Notes under the pieces: model-generated
What the model was told of the DNA's origin: nothing
The model's input: the letters and a program-made list of their open reading frames with translations, nothing else
Databases searched by the model: none
Assembly: GCF_003111665.1 (NCBI RefSeq)
Contig: NZ_CP022188.1
Coordinates: forward strand, 124,001-188,000
Reading direction: 5' to 3'
Length of the DNA stretch: 64,000 bases
Source of the DNA: Parazoarcus communis
GTDB lineage: Bacteria; Pseudomonadota; Gammaproteobacteria; Burkholderiales; Rhodocyclaceae
Shown: positions 55,141-64,000 of the stretch, piece after piece
Numbering within the stretch: position 1 is the first letter of the stretch
How the letters are laid out: each line of letters begins with the position of its first letter
Made by a program: the position numbers and the translations under genes

Positions 55141-57939
55141 ATGAAGGAACCGGACTATCCGCCCGATGAGGCCGAGCGCCTTGACGCGCTGCTGGCGCTC
55201 AAGCTGCTGGACACCCCGGGCGAGGACCGGTACGACCGCATCACGCGCCTTGCTCAACGCCTGTTCAAGGTGCCGATCGCGCTGATCAGCCTGATCGACG
55301 CGGAGCGCCAGTGGTTCAAGTCGCGACAGGGCCTCAGCGCCACCGAAACCCCGCGCAGGATTTCATTCTGTGGCCACGCCATCCTGCAGGATGGCATCTT
55401 CATGGTGCCCGACACCCACGACGACCTTCGATTTGCCGACAATCCGCTCGTCACCGATGCGCCCGACATCCGCTTCTATGCCGGCGCGCCGCTCTCCACC
55501 CTGGAAGGCTTTCGCATCGGCACGCTGTGCCTCATCGATACCGCTCCGCGCGAGCTCTCGGCAGAGGATCAGCAATCGCTCAGAGACCTCGCCGATCTGG
55601 TCCAGTCCGAACTGACGCGGATACGGGCGCAGCAGATGGTTGAAGCGCTGCACAACCAGGAGGCACGCATGCGTGCCATCGTGAACACCGCCATCGACGG
55701 CATCGTGACCATCAACGACGCCGGTATTGTCGAATCCTTCAACCCCGCAGCGGAACGCATTTTCGGTTTCACGGCAGAAGAGGTGCTCGGCAACAACGTC
55801 AGGATGCTGATGCCTGAGCCCTATCATTCGGAGCACGACGGCTACCTCGAACGCTTCCTCCGCACCCGCGAGCCCCATGTAATCGGCATTGGTCGCGAAG
55901 TCGTGGGCCGCTGCAAGGATGGCAGCACCTTCCCGATGGACCTTGCGGTCGGCGAAACGGAGCTCGGCTCCCGCCGCCTCTTTACCGGCATCATCCGCAA
56001 TATCAGCGCACGCAAGAACGCGCAGCGCGAGCTCGCGGCGCGCGATGCGATGCAGAAAGCCATTCTCAGGGGCGTGAGCTACGCAATCGTCGCCACCGAC
56101 GAGAGCGGCACCATCCGTGCGTTCAACCCGGCAGCCGAGCGCATGCTGGGCTTCGATGCCAGCGAAATGATCGGCCTCAGCAGCCCGCTCGTCTTTCACG
56201 ACCCGCTTGAGATCCGTGCCAGAGCCGCCGAGCTTTCAGCCGAATTCGGCTGCACCATCGCCCCGGATTTCCACGCAATCGTGGCCCGCACGGCTCGCCT
56301 CAGCGAGGCGGACGAACGCGAATGGACGCTCATCCGTAAGAACGGCTCACGCCTGTCCGCCATGCAGTCCGTCACCGCGCTGCAGGACAGTGAGGGGCAC
56401 ATCAGCGGCTTTGTCGGCATTGCCTACGATCTGACCGAGCAGAAAGAGAACGAGCGCCTGAAGAAGGAGTTCATCTCCACCGTCAGCCATGAACTGCGCA
56501 CACCACTGACATCGATCCGGGGATCTCTCGGCCTGATCATGGGTGGCGTTGCCGGCAGCCTGCCGTCACAGGCAGCCAAACTGGTCGAGGTCGCCCATCG
56601 CAACAGCGAGCGCCTCGTCCGGCTGATCAATGACATGCTCGACATCGAGAAGATCGCATCGGGAAAGATGGTGTTCAACCTCACCTCCCAGGCACTTCTT
56701 CCGGTCATCACTCAAGCCATCGATGCGAGTCGCGGGTATGCACGCGAACTCGGCGTCGCCTTCGAGCTACACGACGACACCGAGGACGTTCATGTCCGCA
56801 TTGACAACGACCGCCTGGTGCAGGTGTTGACCAATCTGCTGGCCAATGCGGCAAAGTTCTCTCCGCGTGGCGGTAGCGTCCGGGTCTCGGTAGGCGCCAG
56901 CAACGGACGGGTCCGCATTGCGGTGACCGACAGCGGCCCGGGCATTCCTGCGGCGTTCCAGCACCGGATATTCCAGAAGTTCTCCCAGGCCGACGCGTCC
57001 GACGCCCGCCAGAAAGGTGGCACCGGGCTCGGACTGGCCATTTCGCGCGCGCTGGTCGAGGCAATGTCGGGCACCATCGGCTTCGACAGTTCGACATCCG
57101 GCACCTGCTTCTGGGTCGAACTGCCCTGTACCGGCCCCGCCACGCCCCTCCTCCCCTCGCCAGCGCAGGAGCAGGCCCACGGCGCCCGCATCCTGGTGTG
57201 CGAGGACGACCCGGATTTCGCCGAGCTGATCCGTTTCGTCCTCGAAGAGGCTGGCTACCGTCCAGACATCGCGTACAGCGCCGCAGCGGCAAAATCCATG
57301 CTCCGGCAGCACGCCTACGACGCCATGACGCTCGATATCGCGCTCCCGGACCAGGACGGCGTCTCCCTCATTCGCGAACTGCGCGGCGAAGCCTATGCGC
57401 GCAATCTCCCTGTCGTCGTGGTGACCGCAACGAGAGTCGCCGGCAAGGCCAGACTGGGCGGCGAACTCGCCATTGCCGACTGGCTGGAAAAGCCGGTCGA
57501 TCACAAACGTCTGCTTGCAGCGCTCGACAACTCCCGCAATGATGCCGAGGGGAACGCCGAGGGCAGGTCCGACAGACCGCGCATTCTCCATGTTGAGGAC
57601 GACCCCGACGTCCATCGCTTCGTCGAAGCACTGATCACGAACATGGCCACGATCGACCACGCTTACGACCTGCAGGCAGCGCGCGCGCTGCTGTCGGAAA
57701 ACGCCTACGATCTGGTGATCCTCGATCTGGGCCTGCCCGACGGTTCGGGCTGGTCACTCGTACCCGTGATCGCGAGCAAACAGCCCGAACCGCGGGTGGT
57801 GGTGTTCTCGGCGAGCGAACTGTCCGAGCACGATTCCCAGCAATTTGCTGCCTGTCTGCTCAAGTCGAGCACCGATAACGATCGGCTGCTGTCTACACTT
57901 CGGACACAGATTCAACGCAACCTGCCGAGGGGCCAATGA
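55141..57939 (+). CDS. hybrid sensor histidine kinase (GAF-PAS-PAS-HK-REC-REC)
   Basis: 932-residue soluble sensor kinase. Order: GAF (about 20-160), PAS (about 170-285), PAS (about 300-425), HisKA with the phospho-His in STVSHELRTPL (His450), HATPase (N box NLLANAAKF about 565; DSGPGIP; GTGLGLAI), receiver 1 (Asp732 in TLDIALPDQDG, EKP lysine present) and receiver 2 (Asp862 in ILDLGLPDGSG; CLLKSST replaces the usual KP). No membrane segment, so it reads a cytoplasmic signal. The stop overlaps the next gene's ATG (ATGA). Confidence 0.93.
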   Translation: MKEPDYPPDEAERLDALLALKLLDTPGEDRYDRITRLAQRLFKVPIALISLIDAERQWFKSRQGLSATETPRRISFCGHAILQDGIFMVPDTHDDLRFADNPLVTDAPDIRFYAGAPLSTLEGFRIGTLCLIDTAPRELSAEDQQSLRDLADLVQSELTRIRAQQMVEALHNQEARMRAIVNTAIDGIVTINDAGIVESFNPAAERIFGFTAEEVLGNNVRMLMPEPYHSEHDGYLERFLRTREPHVIGIGREVVGRCKDGSTFPMDLAVGETELGSRRLFTGIIRNISARKNAQRELAARDAMQKAILRGVSYAIVATDESGTIRAFNPAAERMLGFDASEMIGLSSPLVFHDPLEIRARAAELSAEFGCTIAPDFHAIVARTARLSEADEREWTLIRKNGSRLSAMQSVTALQDSEGHISGFVGIAYDLTEQKENERLKKEFISTVSHELRTPLTSIRGSLGLIMGGVAGSLPSQAAKLVEVAHRNSERLVRLINDMLDIEKIASGKMVFNLTSQALLPVITQAIDASRGYARELGVAFELHDDTEDVHVRIDNDRLVQVLTNLLANAAKFSPRGGSVRVSVGASNGRVRIAVTDSGPGIPAAFQHRIFQKFSQADASDARQKGGTGLGLAISRALVEAMSGTIGFDSSTSGTCFWVELPCTGPATPLLPSPAQEQAHGARILVCEDDPDFAELIRFVLEEAGYRPDIAYSAAAAKSMLRQHAYDAMTLDIALPDQDGVSLIRELRGEAYARNLPVVVVTATRVAGKARLGGELAIADWLEKPVDHKRLLAALDNSRNDAEGNAEGRSDRPRILHVEDDPDVHRFVEALITNMATIDHAYDLQAARALLSENAYDLVILDLGLPDGSGWSLVPVIASKQPEPRVVVFSASELSEHDSQQFAACLLKSSTDNDRLLSTLRTQIQRNLPRGQ

Positions 57940-58340
57940 ACCCTGACCTGCTCAAGAAAATTCTCTACGTCGAGGACGAGCCCGACATCCAGACCGTTGC
58001 CGCCATGGCCCTGCAGGCGCTCGGCGGCTTCGAACTCGAATGTTGCAGCTCCGGCGCCGAGGCGGTAGCCAAGGCGCCCGCCTTCGAGCCCGACGTGATT
58101 CTGCTTGACGTCATGATGCCGGACATGGACGGCCCCTCGACATTGCAAGCCCTGCGCCAGCTCCCGGGCCTTGCCCTTACGCCGGTCATTTTCATGACCG
58201 CAAAGGTGCAGCCGCAGGAGGTGGAGCATTACCGGGCACTCGGTGCGCTGGATGTCATCCACAAGCCCTTCGATCCCATGAGCCTTGCAGATCAGGTGCG
58301 CCAGATCTGGCTCCATGCGGAGGCGCTCGACCTTGAGTAA
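57936..58340 (+). CDS. single-domain response regulator
   Basis: 134-residue stand-alone receiver: YVEDEPDI acidic pair, phospho-acceptor Asp58 in ILLDVMMPDMDG, IFMTAK and HKPFDP lysine. It has no output domain, so it is a phosphate shuttle or acts by protein contact, like CheY or Spo0F. Start overlaps the stop of the hybrid kinase and its stop overlaps the start of the next gene. Confidence 0.93.
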   Translation: MNPDLLKKILYVEDEPDIQTVAAMALQALGGFELECCSSGAEAVAKAPAFEPDVILLDVMMPDMDGPSTLQALRQLPGLALTPVIFMTAKVQPQEVEHYRALGALDVIHKPFDPMSLADQVRQIWLHAEALDLE

Positions 58341-59976
58341 GGAAGCCCTCGCGAGCCGGCTCGCGGCGCTGCAGCGCCGCTTTATCGACCAGTTGCCAGA
58401 CCGGATGCAGCGGCTGCGGGAGGCCCTGTGTCCGCCCGCCGGAAAGGAAGCGTGCCTGAGCACGGCCCGCGCGCTGACGCATGGCCTCTCCGGCTCGGGC
58501 GGCACCTTCGGCTTCCCGGAGATCAGCGATGCTGCGCGGGCACTGAGCAACGCTCTTCAGTCTCATGCCGAGCACCACCCACCGAAAGCCGTTCAGCCCC
58601 TGCTTGAAGCGCTTCAGGCTGCCGTCAGCGAGGCCCTCCGGCAAGGCGACACGACGCCACAGCCGCTTATCGAGCGCAAGGCATCCGCCCCTGCAGACGC
58701 TGCGCTGCCAGTCTGCCTGATCTCGGCCGATCAGGCGCTGGCAGGCGAGCTTCGTCTCAAACTCGGCCACTTTGGCTATGCGGTTCGCGCCTTCGATACG
58801 GTGGCGGCTGCGCTCGAGCACGCGGATGAGGACAGCCCGCTCGCCCTGATCGTCGACAGCGACTTTAGCGATGACGAGAAGGCCGGCGTTCAGGCGCTGG
58901 CCGAGCATCCGTTCCCTGCGCCACGCAAGCCGCCGCTCGTCTTCATCTCGGCGCGCGACGATTTCGAAGCCCGCCTGGCAGGCGTGCGAAATGGCGGGCA
59001 GGCCTATTTCACCAGACCGGTGGAGATTCCTGCGCTCGCCGCCACACTCGATACCCTGACCGAGCGTATTCCGCCGATGCCGCCCAGAGTCCTCATCATC
59101 GAGGACGACGAGAACGTTTCGCGCTTCTACGCGGAAACCCTCGATGCGTCGGGAATCGTGCCAACCTGCCTCACCGATCCGACCCGTCTCGCCCAGGCAC
59201 TCTCGGAATCCCGCCCCGATCTGATTCTGATGGATCTCTACCTTCCCGGGTGCGACGGCATCGAACTGGCCTCGCTGATCCGGCAGCAGGACGCCTATGT
59301 CAGCGTTCCGATCGTGTTCCTGTCGAGCGAAACGGCCGAGGAGCAGCAACTGCTCGCGCTCAAGAGTGGCGCTGACGACTATCTCACCAAGCCGGTCGAT
59401 CCGACACGGCTCGTATCCGTCATCTGCAGCCGCGCACGGCGGGCAGGTGTGCTGCGCGAGCATATCGACCACGACAGCCTTACCGGCCTGCTCAATCACG
59501 GCAGGCTCGAAGAGCGACTGGAGCTCGAACTGCTGCGCTCCAAACGGCTCGGACATCCACTGGCGTTCGCAATGATCGACCTCGATCATTTCAAGTCGGT
59601 CAACGACAGCCATGGTCATGCCGCGGGCGACCAGGTGTTGCGCGCCCTCGCACGGCTGCTGCAGAGCCGGCTGCGCCGCACCGACGTTGCAGGCCGCTAC
59701 GGTGGCGAGGAATTCGCCCTCATCCTGACCGACACCGACGGAGCGTCGGCGCAGCGAATCCTGGAGCCGCTGCGCAAGGAGTTCGCCGCCTTGAGCCACA
59801 CTGCGGACGGCGCGAGCTTTCACGTCACTTTCAGTTGCGGTATCGCCGACTTTCCCACCCATCCGGATGCATCGTCCCTCACGGCAGCCGCCGACGATGC
59901 GCTTTACGACGCCAAGGAACGCGGTCGCAACCGCATCGAACTGGCCCCCTCCCCCCATGCCCGCCCGGCCGCCTAG
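58333..59976 (+). CDS. diguanylate cyclase with Hpt-like and two receiver domains
   Basis: 547 residues. An N-terminal Hpt-like helix bundle carries His50 in LTHGLSGSGGTFGF. Then come a degenerate receiver (about 128-240: ISAD for the acidic pair and TRP in place of KP), a canonical receiver (about 252-370; Asp301 in LMDLYLPGCDG, TKPVD) and a GGDEF domain with GGEEF (457-461) preceded by the inhibitory RRTD site. PleD-like output: phosphorylation should drive c-di-GMP synthesis. TTG 58333, nine bases after GGAGG and overlapping the previous stop, is the best start; ATG 58315 is an alternative. Confidence 0.9.
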   Translation: MSKEALASRLAALQRRFIDQLPDRMQRLREALCPPAGKEACLSTARALTHGLSGSGGTFGFPEISDAARALSNALQSHAEHHPPKAVQPLLEALQAAVSEALRQGDTTPQPLIERKASAPADAALPVCLISADQALAGELRLKLGHFGYAVRAFDTVAAALEHADEDSPLALIVDSDFSDDEKAGVQALAEHPFPAPRKPPLVFISARDDFEARLAGVRNGGQAYFTRPVEIPALAATLDTLTERIPPMPPRVLIIEDDENVSRFYAETLDASGIVPTCLTDPTRLAQALSESRPDLILMDLYLPGCDGIELASLIRQQDAYVSVPIVFLSSETAEEQQLLALKSGADDYLTKPVDPTRLVSVICSRARRAGVLREHIDHDSLTGLLNHGRLEERLELELLRSKRLGHPLAFAMIDLDHFKSVNDSHGHAAGDQVLRALARLLQSRLRRTDVAGRYGGEEFALILTDTDGASAQRILEPLRKEFAALSHTADGASFHVTFSCGIADFPTHPDASSLTAAADDALYDAKERGRNRIELAPSPHARPAA

Positions 59977-59990
59977 CACGGAGCACATCC

Positions 59991-61109
59991 ATGGAAGCAT
60001 TGCCCTCACTCAAGGTACTGGTCGTCGAAGACGATCCCTTGCAGCGCGAAGCCTGCGAAGCCTTTCTCGGGGCGCTGGGCCAGCGCGTCGTCACGACAGC
60101 CACTGGCGACGACGCCATTGCCCTTTTCGAGCGAGAGGAACCCGACCTTGTCCTGATGGATGTCCTGCTGCCGACGATCGACGGCTTCGAGACCACGCGC
60201 CGCCTCCGGGCGCAGTGTGGCGAACGCTGGGTGCCAATCATCTACCTCACCGTCCTCGACAGCTCCGCACGGCTCATCGAGGGACTGGAAGCCGGAGGCG
60301 ACGACTACCTGGTGAAGCCGGTGAGCGTGGATATTCTGGAAGCCAAGCTTCGCTCCGTGATCCGCACCCTCTCGCTGTACCGGCAGATCGAAGAGTCGCG
60401 TGACGACCTGAAACGCGCAAACGTCACGCTCACCCGCGCCAACCGGGAACTCGACACCTTCGCCTTTTCGGTCGCACATGATCTCAAGGCACCGCTGCGC
60501 GCAATCGACGGCTACCGCGGGCTACTGATGGAAGAGTACGCCGAACGCCTGGCGCCCGAGGCGAAGGGCTATCTCGAGCGAATCGGCCTCAGTGTCGCTC
60601 ACATGAACACCCTGATCGACGACATGCTCGTCTATTCGCGCATCGAACGCAGCACACAGAAAACCGCTACGCTGGAACTGAAGCCGCTCATTGAGAGCGC
60701 CTTGCAGCTCTATCAGCGCGAACTCGACGCGAGCACGGTGCAGGTCACCGTCACCGCCACAGGCAGCCTGAGTGCAGATCGCAGGGGGATCGAACTTGCG
60801 CTCAGAAACCTAATCGGCAATGCCGTGAAGTTCGCGGCATCGGAGCCCTCCCCAAGCATCGAAATCGGCTTTGAGCAAAACGCCGATCGCCAGCACCTGT
60901 GGGTCAGTGACAACGGCATCGGTTTCGACATGCGGCACAGCAACCGCATATTCGACATCTTTCAGCGCCTGCACCCGTCGGACAGATACCCGGGCACGGG
61001 CATTGGACTCGCAATCGTGAGGAAGGCCATCGAGCGCATGGGCGGGCGCGCATGGGCCGAAAGCAGCCCGGGCAAGGGCGCCTGCTTCCACCTGGAATGG
61101 CCCGCCTGA
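59991..61109 (+). CDS. receiver-histidine kinase (REC-HK)
   Basis: 372 residues: an N-terminal receiver with Asp57 (LMDVLLPTIDG, LVKPVS), a coiled linker (RQIEESRDDLKRANVTL), HisKA with His163 in FSVAHDLKAPLRAIDG and a HATPase domain (NLIGNAVKF, DNGIGFD, GTGIGLAIV). The HDLKAPLRAI box is the phytochrome-kinase type. It has no sensor of its own, so its activity is probably set by phosphorylation from the upstream kinases. Follows the cyclase by 14 bp; last gene of the cluster. Confidence 0.92.
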   Translation: MEALPSLKVLVVEDDPLQREACEAFLGALGQRVVTTATGDDAIALFEREEPDLVLMDVLLPTIDGFETTRRLRAQCGERWVPIIYLTVLDSSARLIEGLEAGGDDYLVKPVSVDILEAKLRSVIRTLSLYRQIEESRDDLKRANVTLTRANRELDTFAFSVAHDLKAPLRAIDGYRGLLMEEYAERLAPEAKGYLERIGLSVAHMNTLIDDMLVYSRIERSTQKTATLELKPLIESALQLYQRELDASTVQVTVTATGSLSADRRGIELALRNLIGNAVKFAASEPSPSIEIGFEQNADRQHLWVSDNGIGFDMRHSNRIFDIFQRLHPSDRYPGTGIGLAIVRKAIERMGGRAWAESSPGKGACFHLEWPA

Positions 61110-61235
61110 AAGGTATCGTGAAGTGGAGAACTGCCCGGCCCGGGCACGATCACTGCCTGGCCGGCGACAGACCGGCGCTCAGCGGGTCATGCACCGCGCA
61201 CAGCGACTGACCACCACCCATGCCAGCGGAACAGA

Positions 61236-61718
61236 TCAGGCCGAAACGCGAACCGTGGAGGGAGCAGCCTGGCTGCTCGGACGCGACGAATTGTCCAGAT
61301 AGAGCTGAACCGCTGGCTGATTTGCAGCCGAAGCGGCGTCGGGTTCGTTTTCTGCCTGCGCAGTCGCGGTCGACACACCACGCGCGCCCGCCGAAGCTTC
61401 CGGCGTCTGCCGGACACTCGCAGGATCGCTGGCCGGCCCCGGCGTCGCCACGGCTGATTCAGTCTCACGGCTTGCCGCTGCCTCTGCCGGCCGGGTCACG
61501 ACTTCGACCCCGCTTTCGTTTGCCTGAGCAGCCTGCGCGCTCAGGACTGCGGCCTGCTCCGCAGCCCGGCCCTCATCGCTGATGCTGACCTGCGCCGAGG
61601 ACTCGGTGTCTTCGGCACCCGAATCGCGGACAACCGCCTGCTCAGCCTGTCGTGACGACTGGCGGGCTGATTGCAAAGCGGCAGTATCCGCGGCGGGAAG
61701 CCGCATTGTGGTATCCAT
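61236..61718 (-). CDS. hypothetical disordered Ala/Ser-rich protein
   Basis: Not recognised. 160 residues rich in Ala, Ser, Glu and Gln, without signal peptide, membrane helix or predicted fold; the AQVSISDEGRAA patch (about 42-53) is the only folded-looking piece and resembles a short motif in some flagellar/structural proteins, which may be chance. A GGAGGG ribosome site and a 14-bp gap to the upstream RND gene suggest it is the last gene of that efflux operon. Confidence 0.6.
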   Translation of the reverse strand: MDTTMRLPAADTAALQSARQSSRQAEQAVVRDSGAEDTESSAQVSISDEGRAAEQAAVLSAQAAQANESGVEVVTRPAEAAASRETESAVATPGPASDPASVRQTPEASAGARGVSTATAQAENEPDAASAANQPAVQLYLDNSSRPSSQAAPSTVRVSA

Positions 61719-61732
61719 GATGCCCTCCGGTA

Positions 61733-64000
61733 TCAGGCGTCCTCCGACGCCAGACGGCCCGGGCGTTCAGCCGCCAGATCAGGCTGACGCTCGCGGCGTG
61801 CGACTAAAGTATAGACCGTCGGTACGACGAAGAGTGTGAAGAAAGTGCCCAGCAGCAGACCGCCGACAATCACCCAGCCGATCTGTTGCCGGCTTTCCGC
61901 CCCGGCGCCGGTGGCCAGTGCGAGCGGAATCGCGCCCAGAACCATGGCGCCGGTGGTCATGAGAATGGGGCGCAAACGCGTGACCGATGCTTCGATGACC
62001 GCGGTACGCAGCGACTCGCCCCCTTCGCGCAACTGGTTGGCGAACTCGACGATCAGGATGCCGTGCTTGGTGATCAGGCCCACCAGCGTGACCAGCCCGA
62101 TCTGGCTATACACGTTGAGCGTGCCGCCGGTCAGCCACAGCGCAGCAAGCGCCCCAGCCATCGACAGCGGGACGGTGAGCATGATGATCAAGGGATCGCG
62201 GAAACTTTCGAACTGGGCTGCCAGCACCAGATAGATGAAGGCCAGTGCGAGCAGAAAGGTCAGCGCGAGACTTGCGGAACTGCTCTTGAACTCGCGCGAC
62301 TGTCCATCGTAGTCGATGGTGTAGCCGGCCGGCAGCACGCGGCGGCTGACCTCTTCCACGAAGGCGAGGGCCTCACCCATCGAGTAGTCGGGCGCCAGAT
62401 TGGCCGTGATTGCCACCGCACGACGCTGGCCAAAGTGATTGAGCTCGCGCGGGCTCAGACTCTCATCCACGGTGAGCAGATTGGACAGCGGCACCATTCC
62501 GCCATCCTTGCCGCGCACGAAGATGTCGCGGATGTCGCGCGGGTCGGTCCGGCTGCCGGCATCCATCTGCACCACCACGTCGTACTGCTCCGCATCGCGC
62601 TTGTAGCGCGTGACCTGGCGGCCGCCGAGCATCGTTTCAAGCGTGCGTCCGATGACATCGATCGAAACCCCGAGGTCTGCGGCCTTCTCCCGGTCGACAA
62701 GCACCCCGAGTTCGGGCTTGGTGAGCTTCAGATCGGTGTCCGGCGAGATGAAGCCGGGGTTGGCCTGCAACTCGTCGACAATCCTGTCGGTGTACTCGCC
62801 CAGCTCCTCGTAAGACGCCGAACTGAGCACCACGACATTGATCGGACGCGACCGCGAACTCTGCCCGAAAGCTGCCGGCAAGACCGGGAAGGCATTGATG
62901 CCGGGAATCGCCCTCAGCTTTGGCCCCAGTTCGCTCGCGATCGCGGACGCATTGCGCTCGCGCTCCGACCAGTCGGTAAAGCCGGCAAAGGAGATGCCCT
63001 GGGATACCGTCGGATTCCCGGTGATGACCAGATAGCGATCAATGTCGGCCGTGCGGCTGAAGATGTCCTCGACCTGTGCCGCGTAGCGCGCCATGTAATC
63101 GATCGTCGCTCCTTCCGGGCCGCTGAAGATGCTGACCACCCGGCCACGATCCTCGACCGGCGCCAGTTCGGACTTGAGCGCCCCGAGCAGCACTACCGCG
63201 GAGGCCGCAACCAGGCCAAACGCGAGCATCACCAGCCAGCGCATTTCCAGCATGCGCGTGAGCACACGCCGGTAGGTGGAACCAAGGCCGACGAGAAAAC
63301 GTTCGATCAGGAGGTACAGCCATCCATGACTGCGTTCATGGCGCAGCAGCTTTGAGCACATCATCGGCGACAGCGTGAGCGCCACGAAACCCGACACGAT
63401 CACCGCTCCCGCCAGGGTCAGCGCAAACTCGGCGAAGAGCTTGCCTGTCCGGCCGGTCATGAAGGCAACCGGTGCATACACTGCGGCCAGCGTGACGGTC
63501 ATCGCCACGACCGCGAAACCGATCTCCTTTGCGCCACGGAAGGCTGCCGCCATTGGCGCCATGCCCTCCTCGATATGGCGGTAGATGTTCTCCAGCACCA
63601 CGATGGCATCGTCGACCACCAGCCCGATGGCGAGCACCAGCGCCAGCAGTGTCAGCGTATTGACCGAAAACCCCATCGCGTACATCAGCGCGAAAGCCCC
63701 GACCAGCGACACCGGGATGGTGACCAGGGGCACCAGCATCGCGCGCCAGTTGCGCAGGAAGAACAGGCACACGATCGCCACCAGCAGCACCGCTTCCCAG
63801 ATGGTGGAGAACACCGAAGCGATCGAGCGCTCGATGAACACGGTCGTGTCATTGGCGATCGTCATCGACATGCCCTCGGGCAGCTCAGCCTCGAGCCTGG
63901 GCAACATCTCCAGCAAGCCCTTCTTGAGCTCCAGCGGATTGGCGGTGGACTGCTTGATCAGGCCCAGCGAAATGGCGGGCTTGCCCATGAAGCGCACCGA
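61733..64000 (-). CDS. RND efflux permease, HAE-1 family (N-terminus beyond the window)
   Basis: Inner-membrane proton-driven pump subunit; about 755 of the usual about 1,030 residues are present and the frame is open at the window edge. Seen: the TM4 proton-relay pair in AIGLVVDDAIVVLENIYRH, the TM10-11 lysine region VGLITKHGILIVEFANQLR, docking and porter segments, and FESFRDPLIIMLTVPLSM. It should work with a periplasmic adaptor and an outer-membrane channel, probably encoded to the right. Substrate unknown; closest in look to MdtB/AcrB-type drug pumps. Confidence 0.93.
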   Translation of the reverse strand, partial: SVRFMGKPAISLGLIKQSTANPLELKKGLLEMLPRLEAELPEGMSMTIANDTTVFIERSIASVFSTIWEAVLLVAIVCLFFLRNWRAMLVPLVTIPVSLVGAFALMYAMGFSVNTLTLLALVLAIGLVVDDAIVVLENIYRHIEEGMAPMAAAFRGAKEIGFAVVAMTVTLAAVYAPVAFMTGRTGKLFAEFALTLAGAVIVSGFVALTLSPMMCSKLLRHERSHGWLYLLIERFLVGLGSTYRRVLTRMLEMRWLVMLAFGLVAASAVVLLGALKSELAPVEDRGRVVSIFSGPEGATIDYMARYAAQVEDIFSRTADIDRYLVITGNPTVSQGISFAGFTDWSERERNASAIASELGPKLRAIPGINAFPVLPAAFGQSSRSRPINVVVLSSASYEELGEYTDRIVDELQANPGFISPDTDLKLTKPELGVLVDREKAADLGVSIDVIGRTLETMLGGRQVTRYKRDAEQYDVVVQMDAGSRTDPRDIRDIFVRGKDGGMVPLSNLLTVDESLSPRELNHFGQRRAVAITANLAPDYSMGEALAFVEEVSRRVLPAGYTIDYDGQSREFKSSSASLALTFLLALAFIYLVLAAQFESFRDPLIIMLTVPLSMAGALAALWLTGGTLNVYSQIGLVTLVGLITKHGILIVEFANQLREGGESLRTAVIEASVTRLRPILMTTGAMVLGAIPLALATGAGAESRQQIGWVIVGGLLLGTFFTLFVVPTVYTLVARRERQPDLAAERPGRLASEDA

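Overview
The window is dense, GC-rich, single-copy chromosomal DNA from a betaproteobacterium. Protein sequences and gene neighbourhoods (proS/rppH divergent pair, CNP1-like protein, coq7, rplM-rpsI, erpA, tldD next to a nitrilase and yhdP, then glnE) fit Rhodocyclales, most like the Azoarcus/Thauera/Aromatoleum group. The genus is inferred from the look of the genes, not tested. I see no rRNA, tRNA, CRISPR array, insertion sequence or prophage.

Layout. 1-6.4 kb: start of glpK (cut by the window edge), an EamA permease, a SpoIIAA-like protein, sulfurtransferase sseA, then murI and tyrS on the minus strand and an M23 murein endopeptidase. 6.4-13.4 kb: erpA, rpsI, rplM, a 554-bp spacer that appears to encode a small RNA, an OsmC protein, coq7, a CNP1-like protein, rppH, proS and a lytic transglycosylase. 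13.4-15.4 kb: a bactofilin and a divergent sigma-54 activator without a receiver domain. 15.4-24.5 kb: tldD, a nitrilase-family amidase, a 1,300-residue yhdP and glnE. 24.6-30.7 kb: CYTH-CHAD protein, sixA, DUF2062 protein, an unknown helical protein, mnmA, an unknown secreted protein and a NudJ-like Nudix hydrolase. 30.8-35 kb: ilvE, zinc-finger protein, NTF2-like protein, YheT hydrolase and phosphomannomutase/phosphoglucomutase. 35-42.4 kb: a palindromic repeat, alaS, ATP:cobalamin adenosyltransferase, dinB, patatin and aroG. 42.7-47 kb: msrP-msrQ, mogA, darP and pmbA. 47-55 kb: a GGDEF-EAL protein, an MltB-like transglycosylase, a nucleoside-recognition-domain protein, an LrgA/LrgB pair and a BT1-type permease. 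55.1-61.1 kb: four adjacent signalling genes with six receiver domains. 61.2-64 kb: a disordered small protein and an RND efflux permease that runs off the window.

Most genes are housekeeping. Three places stand out. First, the bactofilin has a near-consensus sigma-54 promoter, and two tandem TGTC-N10-GAC(A/G) sites lie between it and the receiver-less sigma-54 activator, forming a compact regulatory module. Second, the minus strand upstream of rplM has its own promoter, a CU-rich anti-Shine-Dalgarno loop and a strong terminator, which is the anatomy of a trans-acting small RNA. Third, the 55-61 kb cluster looks like a self-contained phosphorelay that ends in a PleD-like diguanylate cyclase carrying an Hpt-like domain and a degenerate receiver.
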